This document shows, in pieces, positions 26,009 through 34,389 of a stretch of 64,000 nucleotides of DNA. A model generated the notes under the pieces. That model did not search any database. It was not told where the DNA came from and saw only the letters and a list, made by a program, of their open reading frames with translations. The stretch lies in NCBI RefSeq assembly GCF_000282115.1, contig NZ_AKJY01000050.1, positions 23,784 to 87,783 of the forward strand, read 5' to 3'. Both the position numbers and the translations under genes were made by a program. Position 1 is the stretch's first letter. Every line of letters starts with the position of its first letter. This DNA is from Chryseobacterium populi. GTDB taxonomy: Bacteria > Bacteroidota > Bacteroidia > Flavobacteriales > Weeksellaceae.

Positions 26009-26977
26009 CTATTTTTTTATGAATTTATTTCTGTATACTTTTCCTTCTGCACTTTTGGATGCGATAATATACGCTCCCGGAGTCAGTGCACTTACATCGA
26101 TTGGCTGGTTATACTGGTGATTGGTTTTCTGGATCATCAATCTCCCTGAAGCATCTACAATTGAAATCTCTTTATAGGTTTTATCAGAAGCTTTTCCGAT
26201 ATAGATCAATTGTGTAGCCGGGTTTGGATATAAAGTAAGATCATTGGATTTAGGCTTCGTTTCGTCTGTTCCTAAGCCACAAAAGCTCCAGTTGCCAAAA
26301 TTCAGTTGCTGGAATCCTCCAAGTCCTAAAAACTCACATTGATCCGGGCAATATTCTGTACAGGCATAGAACCCGTAAAATCCTGTTTCCGTAGCAGTAT
26401 AGGAATCTCCGGTAGCCCCACTGATGATACAAGGGTCTCCGGGAACAGGCGGAATATTACCTGGAGTACATTTATACCAGGTATGATTTCCATATACAAC
26501 GGGATATATATTTTCAAATTTCACAGATGCTCCTTCACAGATATTATATTCACCTGCTCCAACCTGCTCATAGGTTCCGGGCGTAAAGGTGGTCATCATT
26601 GCCGGAAGACCATAGGCATACCCGTCTGACATAATTTCTGCACTTTGCGCTGTACAGTTTGCCTGCGTAACTTCTACTTTAAAATAGTAAAGCATATCAT
26701 TAGTCCCGTCAATCGTCAACGTTTGAGAAGTCGCTCCCGGGATTGCAACCCAAGGGTTTGTATTGGGTGTCTGCCAGTCCCATTCCTGCTTGTACCATTG
26801 ATAACTGTCGTACGTTTGTGTGGAAAGTACTTCGGATTCAGTATTACAGAATACTACTTTATCCGGAAACATCGCTCCCAGTCTCGGACTGGTAATGGTA
26901 GGAGTAAATGGGCACTGCGCATTTATATTTAAAGCAGTAAAAGCCAAAAACATTAATAAAATCAATTTTGTCTTCAT
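26009..26977 (-). CDS. Secreted T9SS cargo with Cys-rich Ig-like ectodomain
   Basis: The 322-residue protein has a signal peptide (A-L-N-I-N-A-Q, about 1-20), a mature region with about twelve Cys (several in C-x-x-x-C spacing, such as C-T-E-Y-C-P-D-Q-C near 207-215) and Trp-rich strands (Y-Q-W-Y-K, T-W-Y-K-C) that look like PKD- or Ig-like beta domains. It ends in a T9SS type A tail: L-T-L-Y-P-N-P-A-T-Q-L-I-Y, then I-V-D-A-S-G-R-L and Y-R-N-K-F-I-K-K. It should be exported across the outer membrane. Its ligand and role are unknown. A terminator follows it. Confidence 0.88.
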   Translation of the reverse strand: MKTKLILLMFLAFTALNINAQCPFTPTITSPRLGAMFPDKVVFCNTESEVLSTQTYDSYQWYKQEWDWQTPNTNPWVAIPGATSQTLTIDGTNDMLYYFKVEVTQANCTAQSAEIMSDGYAYGLPAMMTTFTPGTYEQVGAGEYNICEGASVKFENIYPVVYGNHTWYKCTPGNIPPVPGDPCIISGATGDSYTATETGFYGFYACTEYCPDQCEFLGLGGFQQLNFGNWSFCGLGTDETKPKSNDLTLYPNPATQLIYIGKASDKTYKEISIVDASGRLMIQKTNHQYNQPIDVSALTPGAYIIASKSAEGKVYRNKFIKK

Positions 26978-27067
26978 AGAATATATTTAATGGTTAATTT
27001 TAAGATCATCAAGCCAACCCTATTGAAAACAGGGTGCTATCCTAGGTTTCAACAATTAAAAATTCAA

Positions 27068-28450
27068 TTAATCAATGGATACTCTGATTCCAAACTTCAC
27101 ATTGAAATTCAATGGTTTGTCTTTATAAATTGTGTTCAGGGAGCTGTTGTCTTTGAAATGATATCCAATTCCCGGTTCTACATAAACCCCTATTTTATCC
27201 ACAAGTTTCAATTGCGCTCCCAAACCTCCATTTAAAGAAACCTGCACCGGCTTTACTTCAAGCTTTTCTTTGACCTCATCTGTAACCTCATCATTCACTA
27301 TATATTTTGTTTTCAGATTACCGGCAACAGCTTTTTCAACTAATGCCCCACCGGTAACATAACCTGTAAATCTGCCTTTCTGAATGACATTATAATTAAC
27401 CTGAACGGGAACTCCAATGTAATGAACCGTCTGCTCACCTTTAATAAAATTAGAACTGCTTCCCGAATGAAGTTCTGATGATAATTTGGTATAATTCACT
27501 CCGGTACCTATTCCCCATCTTTTTCCAAGATTATAATACAAAGAGATGCCTAAATTGAGCGGTATTTTATGTCTTACTGTAGCTTCCACCTGCTTGCTCT
27601 GATTGGCCAGTAATATTTCCGTAAGAGGGTTTTCCTCATAGCTGGCAGTTCCCCATACATCACTAATACTCAACGGATTTCCGCCCATTGTAGCGTATCC
27701 CGGAAACTGTTGCGCCGAATTGGGTGCTGCTTTTCCGGTAAGCAAGCTTAACATCCATGATTTATTTGAGCTCTTCTTTGCGGTCTTGGTCTTATTCTCA
27801 GCAAACAAAGGAGCAAGATCTCTTTCTTCCTGCTTTAAAGATTCATTACTTTCATTAGGCTGAATGATATCCTCTTTTTTATTCTGTCCGATTTTTTCAT
27901 CCTGATCAGGCAAGCTGAAAGTACTGTAATCCTTCTGTTCTTCTGCTTGTTGCGCATCCGTTTTCAATAAAGCTTTCTCTTTACTGAGGCTTTTTGTGAA
28001 AATATTTTCAAATAATTCTATTTTTCTGTTTGATGCAATCTCTTTCAAATAAGAATTTCCGGAAGAAATCACATCAATATTCTTTTCTTTTGTATTCTCT
28101 TTCAAAACAGGATTACCTGTTTTTTTGTCAGTCCTCTTTTTCGTTGCGTATGCTGTTTCTTCTGACTGTTTAGATTCTTTAGTATTTAAGCTAAGCCACT
28201 GTCTTCCAACCACAAACAGCAGCACAATCACAGCAGCAATACCACCAATGCGGTACAGTACAGCCGTAAAACCTGATCCGGAAATCTTTTTCTCTTTTGA
28301 GACCGGTTCTTCCGGAGCGAGTCCAATGACTGTTTTCTTATCCTCATCATTGAATAATTCTTCCCTGATATCATCCCACAATCCATCCGGAATATCCCCG
28401 GTGTGGTCTTCCATTTTCCTGCGCAGATCGTTTAACCATTGATTATTCAT
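27068..28450 (-). CDS. Anti-sigma-like membrane protein with C-terminal outer-membrane beta-barrel-like domain
   Basis: The 460-residue protein begins with a cytoplasmic acidic region (about 1-60: W-L-N-D-L-R-R-K-M-E-D, then G-L-W-D-D-I-R-E-E-L-F) like anti-sigma binding segments. One membrane helix follows (about 65-85, I-A-A-V-I-V-L-L-F-V-V), then a long charged linker (about 90-250) and a C-terminal region of about 155 residues (305-460) with amphipathic strands (L-N-L-G-I-S-L-Y-Y-N-L-G; G-I-G-T-G-V-N-Y-T-K-L), ending N-V-K-F-G-I-R-V-S-I-D as in outer-membrane beta-barrel (PorT-like) proteins. It overlaps the ECF sigma gene by 8 bp, so it probably is its partner. Confidence 0.85.
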   Translation of the reverse strand: MNNQWLNDLRRKMEDHTGDIPDGLWDDIREELFNDEDKKTVIGLAPEEPVSKEKKISGSGFTAVLYRIGGIAAVIVLLFVVGRQWLSLNTKESKQSEETAYATKKRTDKKTGNPVLKENTKEKNIDVISSGNSYLKEIASNRKIELFENIFTKSLSKEKALLKTDAQQAEEQKDYSTFSLPDQDEKIGQNKKEDIIQPNESNESLKQEERDLAPLFAENKTKTAKKSSNKSWMLSLLTGKAAPNSAQQFPGYATMGGNPLSISDVWGTASYEENPLTEILLANQSKQVEATVRHKIPLNLGISLYYNLGKRWGIGTGVNYTKLSSELHSGSSSNFIKGEQTVHYIGVPVQVNYNVIQKGRFTGYVTGGALVEKAVAGNLKTKYIVNDEVTDEVKEKLEVKPVQVSLNGGLGAQLKLVDKIGVYVEPGIGYHFKDNSSLNTIYKDKPLNFNVKFGIRVSID

Positions 28451-29009
28451 ATTGCGCTTTTTTTACCATTTTATATTCTTTAATTTTCTGGGCAAGCATT
28501 CCTTTGGCTCTGTGAAATTGTGAGGCAGAGGAATTTTCTGCAATTCCCAACAGCGATGCAATGTCTTTATGACTTTTATTCTCAAAAACATACAGATTGA
28601 AAACAGTCCGGTACCCTTCAGGAAGAGCACGGATCATTTCCATGATCTCTGCCTGTGGTATCTCATCCAGATTCGGTTCTTCTTCATCTGGAATATCCGG
28701 GATTTCAAACTCATCTGCCGATATTTTAAAATCCGGGTGTTCCCTGATATGTTTTAACGACTCATTGACCACGATCCGGGTTATCCATGCTTTCAGGGAG
28801 CCGTTTCCCCTGTATTCAAATGAATCTATTGAGCGGAACATCTTTATAAAGCTATTCTGAAGCACATCATGTACATCATCTTTCCCGATGATATAGCGGG
28901 AACATACATAGGTAAGACTTCCGGAATAAGTTCCGAAAAACTCTTTCCAAGCCTCTTCTTCTTTTAACAGAAGACGGTTGACCAATATCTGCTCCTTGCT
29001 TTTCTCCAT
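28443..29009 (-). CDS. ECF-type RNA polymerase sigma factor
   Basis: The 188-residue protein has sigma region 2 (about 20-90: Y-V-C-S-R-Y-I-I-G-K-D-D-V-H-D-V-L-Q-N-S, then F-I-K-M-F-R-S-I-D-S-F near 54-64) and region 4 (about 125-180: L-P-E-G-Y-R-T-V-F-N-L, H-K-D-I-A-S-L-L-G-I-A-E, S-Q-F-H-R-A-K). The linker is acidic, as often in Bacteroidota ECF factors. It overlaps the start of the membrane/barrel gene by 8 bp. Its own promoter appears to lie inside the terminator of the upstream DUF4840-like gene. Confidence 0.93.
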   Translation of the reverse strand: MEKSKEQILVNRLLLKEEEAWKEFFGTYSGSLTYVCSRYIIGKDDVHDVLQNSFIKMFRSIDSFEYRGNGSLKAWITRIVVNESLKHIREHPDFKISADEFEIPDIPDEEEPNLDEIPQAEIMEMIRALPEGYRTVFNLYVFENKSHKDIASLLGIAENSSASQFHRAKGMLAQKIKEYKMVKKAQYE

Positions 29010-29060
29010 TTAACCTTAACAATGATTTTCCACTGAAATACTGACTGATTAATCTTAATG

Positions 29061-29091
29061 CAAAAATAGGCTGCATCCTTAAAGGATACAA
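29061..29091 (-). promoter_or_regulatory. Promoter of the ECF sigma operon (TTG-N20-TATTTTTG)
   Basis: On the minus strand TTG (29089-29091) and TATTTTTG (29061-29068) are separated by 20 nt, a full match to the Bacteroidota promoter form. The sigma-gene ATG is about 52 nt downstream. The two elements fall inside the terminator hairpin and U tract of the upstream gene. Confidence 0.5.
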
Positions 29092-29097
29092 CCTATT
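29061..29097 (-). terminator. Terminator of the DUF4840-like lipoprotein gene
   Basis: In minus-strand RNA 29097-29082 pairs with 29080-29065 over a long stem (AATAGG... / ...CCTATT) with two G-U pairs, and then a U-rich stretch. It begins 16 nt after the stop codon of the lipoprotein gene. It overlaps the sigma promoter. Confidence 0.75.
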
Positions 29098-29112
29098 CTT
29101 CTGATCCCAATT

Positions 29113-29688
29113 TTAATATTTTACACAATACGGAAAATCATATTTAATCATTTCATAAGGGGTTAATAATACCCCATCAACCGTTATTTTCTCTGCTTCC
29201 AGACCAAATTGCATTGCTCTGTTCTGGCCAACATAGAATCCTTTCTCTTTAGTAATGAACGTTACAACTGTTTTTTTAATTGCCCCGTCCTCCGGGATCT
29301 GGATTTCTAATGTCTTAGGTGCAAAAATCAACTCTACCACGTTATGATTTGCATTGATTGATGAGGTATAATTAAGATTATATTTCACTTTTCCGATTGC
29401 TGCCAATGCGCTTTCTGTTTTTGCGGGATCTTTCACTACTGATTTAACAATTTCTTTTACCGGAAAATCTAAAAACGTAATCGTATCTTTTTTCGCTTTA
29501 AAATCTGCAACTTTCTCAATTTTATTATTCCCCTGGGTTACAATAAGCTTTGCCTTATAATTTCCGTTGACATCTTCCAGTTTCACAGGAATGATTTCCG
29601 GGCCATCATCCATACATGACATTAAGGAAAGACTTACTGCTGAAACCAGGACAGCCATAAAAGTTTTAAGTACCGTTAATTTCTTCAT
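29113..29688 (-). CDS. Small lipoprotein, DUF4840-like
   Basis: The 191-residue protein has a signal ending S-L-M-S-C-M-D-D (lipobox Cys about residue 25) and a beta-rich mature part beginning V-K-L-E-D-V-N-G-N-Y-K-A-K-L. That opening and the overall length fit the DUF4840 lipoprotein family of Bacteroidota as I remember it; this was not checked. There is no enzyme motif. It is followed by a terminator that also carries the next operon's promoter. The lipoprotein could be exposed on the outer membrane. Confidence 0.75.
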   Translation of the reverse strand: MKKLTVLKTFMAVLVSAVSLSLMSCMDDGPEIIPVKLEDVNGNYKAKLIVTQGNNKIEKVADFKAKKDTITFLDFPVKEIVKSVVKDPAKTESALAAIGKVKYNLNYTSSINANHNVVELIFAPKTLEIQIPEDGAIKKTVVTFITKEKGFYVGQNRAMQFGLEAEKITVDGVLLTPYEMIKYDFPYCVKY

Positions 29689-29870
29689 TACTTTAATTTT
29701 TTTCTTTAAACATTCTATTACTTTGAGTACTCACTTATATAAATCGTCTTTTTAAAGAATCTTGCATATGATTTTTAAACAAAACCATAACCAACTGGTT
29801 TACAGAACGAAAAAAAATATAATTTTTTGATTTTATGCTTGATTTTTTTCAGCACAAGTCTATAAAAAGA

Positions 29871-29893
29871 AAAAACAGCTCCAGTCAGGAGCT
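29871..29893 (-). terminator. Terminator at the end of the sulfate-assimilation operon
   Basis: Stem AGCTCC / GGAGCT with loop AGTCA has an A-run on its left flank, so it forms a U tract in minus-strand RNA. It lies about 30 nt beyond the stop of the siroheme-synthase/TSUP fusion gene. Confidence 0.82.
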
Positions 29894-29924
29894 ATTTTTC
29901 TAATGATATGATCAAGTTTTAATC

Positions 29925-31442
29925 TTAGACTAATGATTTGATGATGGTAATGAGGCTCATGATAATGACTACTATTCCTACAACAACAAACATTTTTTGA
30001 GTAGGTAACCTGGAAGTAAGCATTGCAGAAAACGGAGCCGTAAAAACACCTCCTAAAAGGAGCCCCAATACAATATTCCAGTGATGGATCCCAATGGTAA
30101 AGATAAAGGTAATGGCACTTGTCACCGTAAGTAAAAATTTCGTTACAGTAGAGCTTCCGACAACATACCGTGGAGTTCTTCCTTCTTTGATCAGAGTGCC
30201 TGTCACCAGCGGACCCCAGCCTCCGCCTGCGAAAGAATCAATAAAACCGCCAATGAGCCCAAGTACTTTAAGATTTGTTTTTTTCTTAGCTTTAGTTTGT
30301 TCTGCATTTTTTTTCTTAAAGGCATTTTTAAGAATATTAATCCCCAGATACAATGTGTAACAGGAAATGATCGGTTTAATGATATGGGCATAATATTCGC
30401 CATAATGTGATAAGGTCAATGCTCCGGCCACAGATCCGATTATTGCCAGAGGAAACAATACCCAAACCATTTTTTTATTGACATTTCCCAGTTTGTAATG
30501 GCTGACGCTGCCTGCTGCTGTTGTGAATGATTCTGCAGAATGAATGCTCGCACTTATGACCGGTGGGGGAACATTCAGTAATAACAATATGGTGGTACAT
30601 ATCACCCCGTATCCCATTCCCATTGATCCGGCAACAATCTCTGCCATGAAGCCGGCAAACAGCATCCAGTAGAAAATATGCCCGTCTTTATTAAGGAAGA
30701 ATGCAATATCAGCAGAAAGGTTAAATCTGTAAATGGTAAAACCCAATATTCCAAAAAGGATTAAAACTCCGATAATTCCGAGATAAATATTGGCTCTCCG
30801 CTGTACTATTTTGGTAATATTGATCAGATTTTCAATTTCCAGGTCAGATTTTTCAGGGTTCTTTTTTTCTTCAGATAAATACTGAGTGGTGAGCCTGTTC
30901 AGCTCTTTTACTTTAAAATCAAAATCTCCTTTTAACCGGTTCCGGATACTCTGCATATTTTCCAATACATCTTCTGTTTCGTCGGGAATTGCCTCTGTGA
31001 ATATTTCACGCAATCTTTTTGCTATCGTCGGTGATTTCCCGTTGGTTGAAATCGCAATTTTCAGGCTTCCTTTCTGCACAATGGAACCTAAATAGAAATC
31101 ACACAGATCCGGTTTATCTGCAATATTTACCAGTAAATTCTTCTGATGAGCCTTATCCCTGATCTCTTCAGCAAGTGCAATATCGTTCACTGCAATGATC
31201 GCAAGGTCTGCATCACTGAAGTCATTGTCATCATAGGTTCTCTCATATAATCTCAGATTAGGAAATGTTTCCTGTAAGATTTTAACTTCTGGTATTATTT
31301 CTTTTGCAACAAGCTTCACAGATGTTCCGGGTGAATTGGTGAGAACGGATTCCAGTTTTTCCAGGGCAATTTTTCCGCCTCCGATCACCAGCAATGACAA
31401 TGTTTCGAGTTTCAGGAATACGGGATACAATGCGTTTTTCAT
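29925..31442 (-). CDS. Fusion of siroheme-synthase NAD domain (precorrin-2 dehydrogenase type) and TauE/SafE transporter
   Basis: The 505-residue protein joins two families. Residues about 1-155 are the CysG/Met8/SirC N-terminal module: Y-P-V-F-L-K-L near 6-12, Rossmann L-V-I-G-G-G-K-I-A-L-E-K near 17-28, V-N-I-A-D-K-P-D-L-C-D-F near 104-115, S-T-N-G-K-S-P-T-I-A-K-R-L-R near 131-144. This would oxidise precorrin-2 to sirohydrochlorin. A charged linker follows, then from about 215 to 505 eight or nine membrane helices of the TSUP (TauE/SafE/DUF81) type with G-S-M-G-M-G-Y-G-V near 273-281 and G-G-F-I-D-S-F-A-G-G-G-W-G near 394-406. It starts 4 nt after the TonB-receptor stop and ends the operon. 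Confidence 0.9.
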   Translation of the reverse strand: MKNALYPVFLKLETLSLLVIGGGKIALEKLESVLTNSPGTSVKLVAKEIIPEVKILQETFPNLRLYERTYDDNDFSDADLAIIAVNDIALAEEIRDKAHQKNLLVNIADKPDLCDFYLGSIVQKGSLKIAISTNGKSPTIAKRLREIFTEAIPDETEDVLENMQSIRNRLKGDFDFKVKELNRLTTQYLSEEKKNPEKSDLEIENLINITKIVQRRANIYLGIIGVLILFGILGFTIYRFNLSADIAFFLNKDGHIFYWMLFAGFMAEIVAGSMGMGYGVICTTILLLLNVPPPVISASIHSAESFTTAAGSVSHYKLGNVNKKMVWVLFPLAIIGSVAGALTLSHYGEYYAHIIKPIISCYTLYLGINILKNAFKKKNAEQTKAKKKTNLKVLGLIGGFIDSFAGGGWGPLVTGTLIKEGRTPRYVVGSSTVTKFLLTVTSAITFIFTIGIHHWNIVLGLLLGGVFTAPFSAMLTSRLPTQKMFVVVGIVVIIMSLITIIKSLV

Positions 31443-31446
31443 CTCA

Positions 31447-34320
31447 TTACAATTTTAAATCATAAGTAAAAGCCATATAATACAATCCTCCGATTTCAGG
31501 CCCGGCTGCATACTGAAAATACCGGCGGTTCAGCAAATTGGTCGCTCCAATTTTAATATTCACATTAATTTCAGGAATCCTCCAGGTAGCCTGTGCATCA
31601 ATGGTATAAAATGATGGAATTTCACCCGAAGCCAAAGGACTTTCCCATAAAAACCTGTTTTGCCATCTTGCCACTACTGTAAATCCGATATTCTTAATAA
31701 TTTCCCTGTTTCCTAAGCTTACGTTTACCGACCATTTAGGTGTATTGAAAGATGTTATAAAAAGATCAGAATTTTGAGATGAAATCAGGTCGTTGTACGA
31801 TACGTTTGCATTGATATTGTAATTTTTCACAAGGTTATAGCGGAGCCCCAGAGAAGTTCCATAGCTTTTATAGGTATTATTACTGTTCGTATATACCCTG
31901 TAACGGTCCTGTTTACTGCGGTCAATCATATCGAGAACAGCGTTATCACTGCCTACCTTTCCATTTTTGGGAACGGCCACTTCCACCTGGCCCAGAAAAC
32001 CTTCGTAGATATTATAATAAAAATCCCAGTCAATGACCAGTTTGTTATTAAATAAAACCGATTTATAGCCCACTTCAAAAGAATTTATCTTTTCCGGCTG
32101 CAGTTTTTGCAGATTAGCCACCACCAAACGATTTCTATTATCTAAAGCTGCCTGGCTTTGGCTTTTTCCGCCGTCAACATCTGCATTTACAGCAGAAATA
32201 AACTGATCAATCGATGCAAGGGTATAGGAGTTTTCAAGATAACCCAATCCTTCATTCACTTTTGTAAGTCCACCTACACGTCTTACATTACCGTTATTAA
32301 CAAAAGAAAAGGCTTCAAACAACGAAGGAAAACGGAATCCGTTCTGAAAAGAGGCTCTGAAATTATGCCGGTTAACCGGAGAATATACAAGACTTATCCT
32401 CGGATTAAATTTGGTTTCAAATTCTGGGTTTCTATCAACCCTCAATGCTACATTAAGTTTTAACTTTTCATCGAAAAAGAGTTTGGTAAGCTGTGCAAAG
32501 GCACCATATTTCTGATAAGTGACATCTTTTCCAAAGGTTCCGTCAGGCAATGGAATATTCCTTTCACTGACTGGTCTTTCAAAATCAACAAAGTTATTTC
32601 CGTCCGGTGTTATGCTGTAAAAACGATAATCAATTCCGGCAAGAAGATTAAATATTTCCACGAACCTGCTTAAATCATAGGTGATTTCCCCCTGGTAAAA
32701 ACGGGATTCCTGCTCCAGTTTAGCACCACCCGTTGCGGGAGCTCCTGCCACACCACCGTTGGCTGAGTCCCAGTTATTAATTCCGATAATCCTGTTCTTT
32801 AGTTGCTCAAAGGCTGCCGTTCCGGGAACTACCCTGTTTTTATCCGCTTCCTGCCGCGCAAAAATAAAGGCATCATTCAGGTTGACTCCAGCGTTAAGAT
32901 TATTCTGTAATGTGGTCTGAAATATATTTTTCCAATTTGTATTGGAAAGATTGGTAAGGTCGAGATTATCTGCCAAAGGTTTAAGATTGTAGGAATCTCC
33001 GGTATTTTCTATCGACACATAAGTTCTGAAAGTCAATTCTTTTCCGGTCAGCTCTACTTTATGATTCTGAACGGTTGCATTTTGCAGCCGGATCTTATTT
33101 CCCCTTTGAAAAGTTCCGTCCAATAATCCGTAGCGATACACATAAGAAGCCCGCCACTGATCACCGAAACGGTAATACAGCCCTGCATCAAATTTTATAT
33201 TTTTTACTTCCGGGCTTACCAGATCTTTTTCTAAATAGCCCGTTCTTGAAACATTGAAAGTCGTTGGTTTCCCGTTATAATCTACTTTTACTGCTACTCT
33301 GTTATTTCTTTCGTCTCCATATTTATTCCAGAGGTCTTCTGCGGGATTATTCACAAAAGAAAACTTCGGATTTCCGGTAACCAGAGAATTAGGATTCTGA
33401 TCTGTATGGTTATCTGAAATCCAGTCGATCCCGCTAAAATAAGAAGCATTAACTTTTATTGCCAGATTTTTATTGAATGCTTTTGCAAACCTTATAGCAC
33501 TTTCGCCCAACGGAGCTATTGTATGATTAACATTGTCTACATGATTGACTCCGCCACGGAAATAAAAGCTTAATCCTTCAGAGGTAAAAGGATCTTTTGT
33601 CTGAAGGCTTGCAAGACCGTTGATGGCATTCATTCCGTAAAGTGCAGAGGCTGCACCCGGAGTAACTTCCATAGACTGGATGTCGAGCTCTGTAGGGCCA
33701 ATGGCATTTCCCAACGGAACCCCCAACGTAGCCGACTGTACATCAACGCCATCTACCAACTGCATAAAGCGGAAATTATTGGGTGAATTAAATCCTCTTG
33801 AATTAGGTACTTTCAGGGTAAGGCTTGACGTTAAAAGCTGTAATCCTTTTACATTTTCCAAGGTTTCATAGAATGAAGCTGCCGGGCTTTCCCTGATTGC
33901 TTTAATATCAATTTTCTCAATAGCGATGGGCGATCTTAATACTTTTTCGGGAACACGTGACGCTGAGATCACCACTTCATTAATGATGGTATTCTGAGGA
34001 TTGAGCTCAATGGCTATTTTATTGGAAAGGGAAAGTATTTCAACTGTTCGACTGGTAAAATCTTTTTTCGTGATCACAATTCTGAAGGGTATTTTAACTC
34101 TTGTTCTCAGGCTAAAATTTCCCTGTTGATCCGTTAATGCCATATCCTGAGTGTTTTCAACCTGAATCTGCACTCCTGCAAGCCCTTTCCCGGTATCTGT
34201 ATGGTTGATAATACCGCTTAATTCTATAAGCTGCTGTGCCTGTATGAGATTAAAGAATAATATTGTAAATAATAGAATGCCTGTTTTTTGCAGAAAATAT
34301 CCCTGGGTGTTATTTTTCAT
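31447..34320 (-). CDS. TonB-dependent receptor with carboxypeptidase-like N-terminal domain
   Basis: The 957-residue protein has a signal peptide (I-L-F-F-N-L-I-Q-A-Q, about 1-28). A CarboxypepD-regulatory-like domain (about 32-115) has L-S-G-I-I-N and G-L-A-G-V-Q-I. The plug (about 118-235) has V-V-I-S-A-S-R-V-P-E and N-S-R-G-F. A large outer-membrane beta-barrel ends M-A-F-T-Y-D-L-K-L. It lies between cysI and the siroheme/TSUP fusion in the sulfate operon, so its substrate is probably a sulfur source. The 133-nt gap upstream holds the proposed Cys leader, and TAAACA directly before its ATG can pair with the leader's Cys codons. Confidence 0.93.
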   Translation of the reverse strand: MKNNTQGYFLQKTGILLFTILFFNLIQAQQLIELSGIINHTDTGKGLAGVQIQVENTQDMALTDQQGNFSLRTRVKIPFRIVITKKDFTSRTVEILSLSNKIAIELNPQNTIINEVVISASRVPEKVLRSPIAIEKIDIKAIRESPAASFYETLENVKGLQLLTSSLTLKVPNSRGFNSPNNFRFMQLVDGVDVQSATLGVPLGNAIGPTELDIQSMEVTPGAASALYGMNAINGLASLQTKDPFTSEGLSFYFRGGVNHVDNVNHTIAPLGESAIRFAKAFNKNLAIKVNASYFSGIDWISDNHTDQNPNSLVTGNPKFSFVNNPAEDLWNKYGDERNNRVAVKVDYNGKPTTFNVSRTGYLEKDLVSPEVKNIKFDAGLYYRFGDQWRASYVYRYGLLDGTFQRGNKIRLQNATVQNHKVELTGKELTFRTYVSIENTGDSYNLKPLADNLDLTNLSNTNWKNIFQTTLQNNLNAGVNLNDAFIFARQEADKNRVVPGTAAFEQLKNRIIGINNWDSANGGVAGAPATGGAKLEQESRFYQGEITYDLSRFVEIFNLLAGIDYRFYSITPDGNNFVDFERPVSERNIPLPDGTFGKDVTYQKYGAFAQLTKLFFDEKLKLNVALRVDRNPEFETKFNPRISLVYSPVNRHNFRASFQNGFRFPSLFEAFSFVNNGNVRRVGGLTKVNEGLGYLENSYTLASIDQFISAVNADVDGGKSQSQAALDNRNRLVVANLQKLQPEKINSFEVGYKSVLFNNKLVIDWDFYYNIYEGFLGQVEVAVPKNGKVGSDNAVLDMIDRSKQDRYRVYTNSNNTYKSYGTSLGLRYNLVKNYNINANVSYNDLISSQNSDLFITSFNTPKWSVNVSLGNREIIKNIGFTVVARWQNRFLWESPLASGEIPSFYTIDAQATWRIPEINVNIKIGATNLLNRRYFQYAAGPEIGGLYYMAFTYDLKL

Positions 34321-34374
34321 TGTTTATTTTTTAGGTTAATAAGAATGTTAAGTGAAGCCTGATGGTAAACAACA
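34318..34374 (-). promoter_or_regulatory. Possible leader/receptor start-codon hairpin
   Basis: In minus-strand RNA UGUUGUUUA (34374-34366; the Cys-Cys-Leu codons of the leader) can pair with UAAACAAUG (34326-34318, ending in the receptor AUG): seven Watson-Crick pairs plus two G-U pairs, with a 39-nt loop that holds the rest of the leader and its stop. The stem is AU-rich and weak. The element is inferred. Confidence 0.4.
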
Positions 34375-34389
34375 CATGCACATTCGCAT
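34348..34389 (-). CDS. Cysteine-rich leader peptide (M-R-M-C-M-C-C-L-P-S-G-F-T) before the TonB receptor
   Basis: In the cysI-receptor gap, a minus-strand ATG at 34387-34389 with AGGA just before it opens a 13-codon ORF ending TAA at 34348-34350. Three of its 13 codons are Cys, two adjacent. The same frame extends upstream to an ATG at 34447-34449, 4 nt after the cysI stop, giving 33 residues (M-I-N-I-L-Y-R-Q-K-K...), so either start is possible. The receptor ATG is 27 nt downstream. Cys-rich leaders upstream of sulfur genes are known in actinobacteria as attenuators. Here I infer a similar role; the gene is too short for usual gene callers. Confidence 0.5.
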   Translation of the reverse strand: MRMCMCCLPSGFT

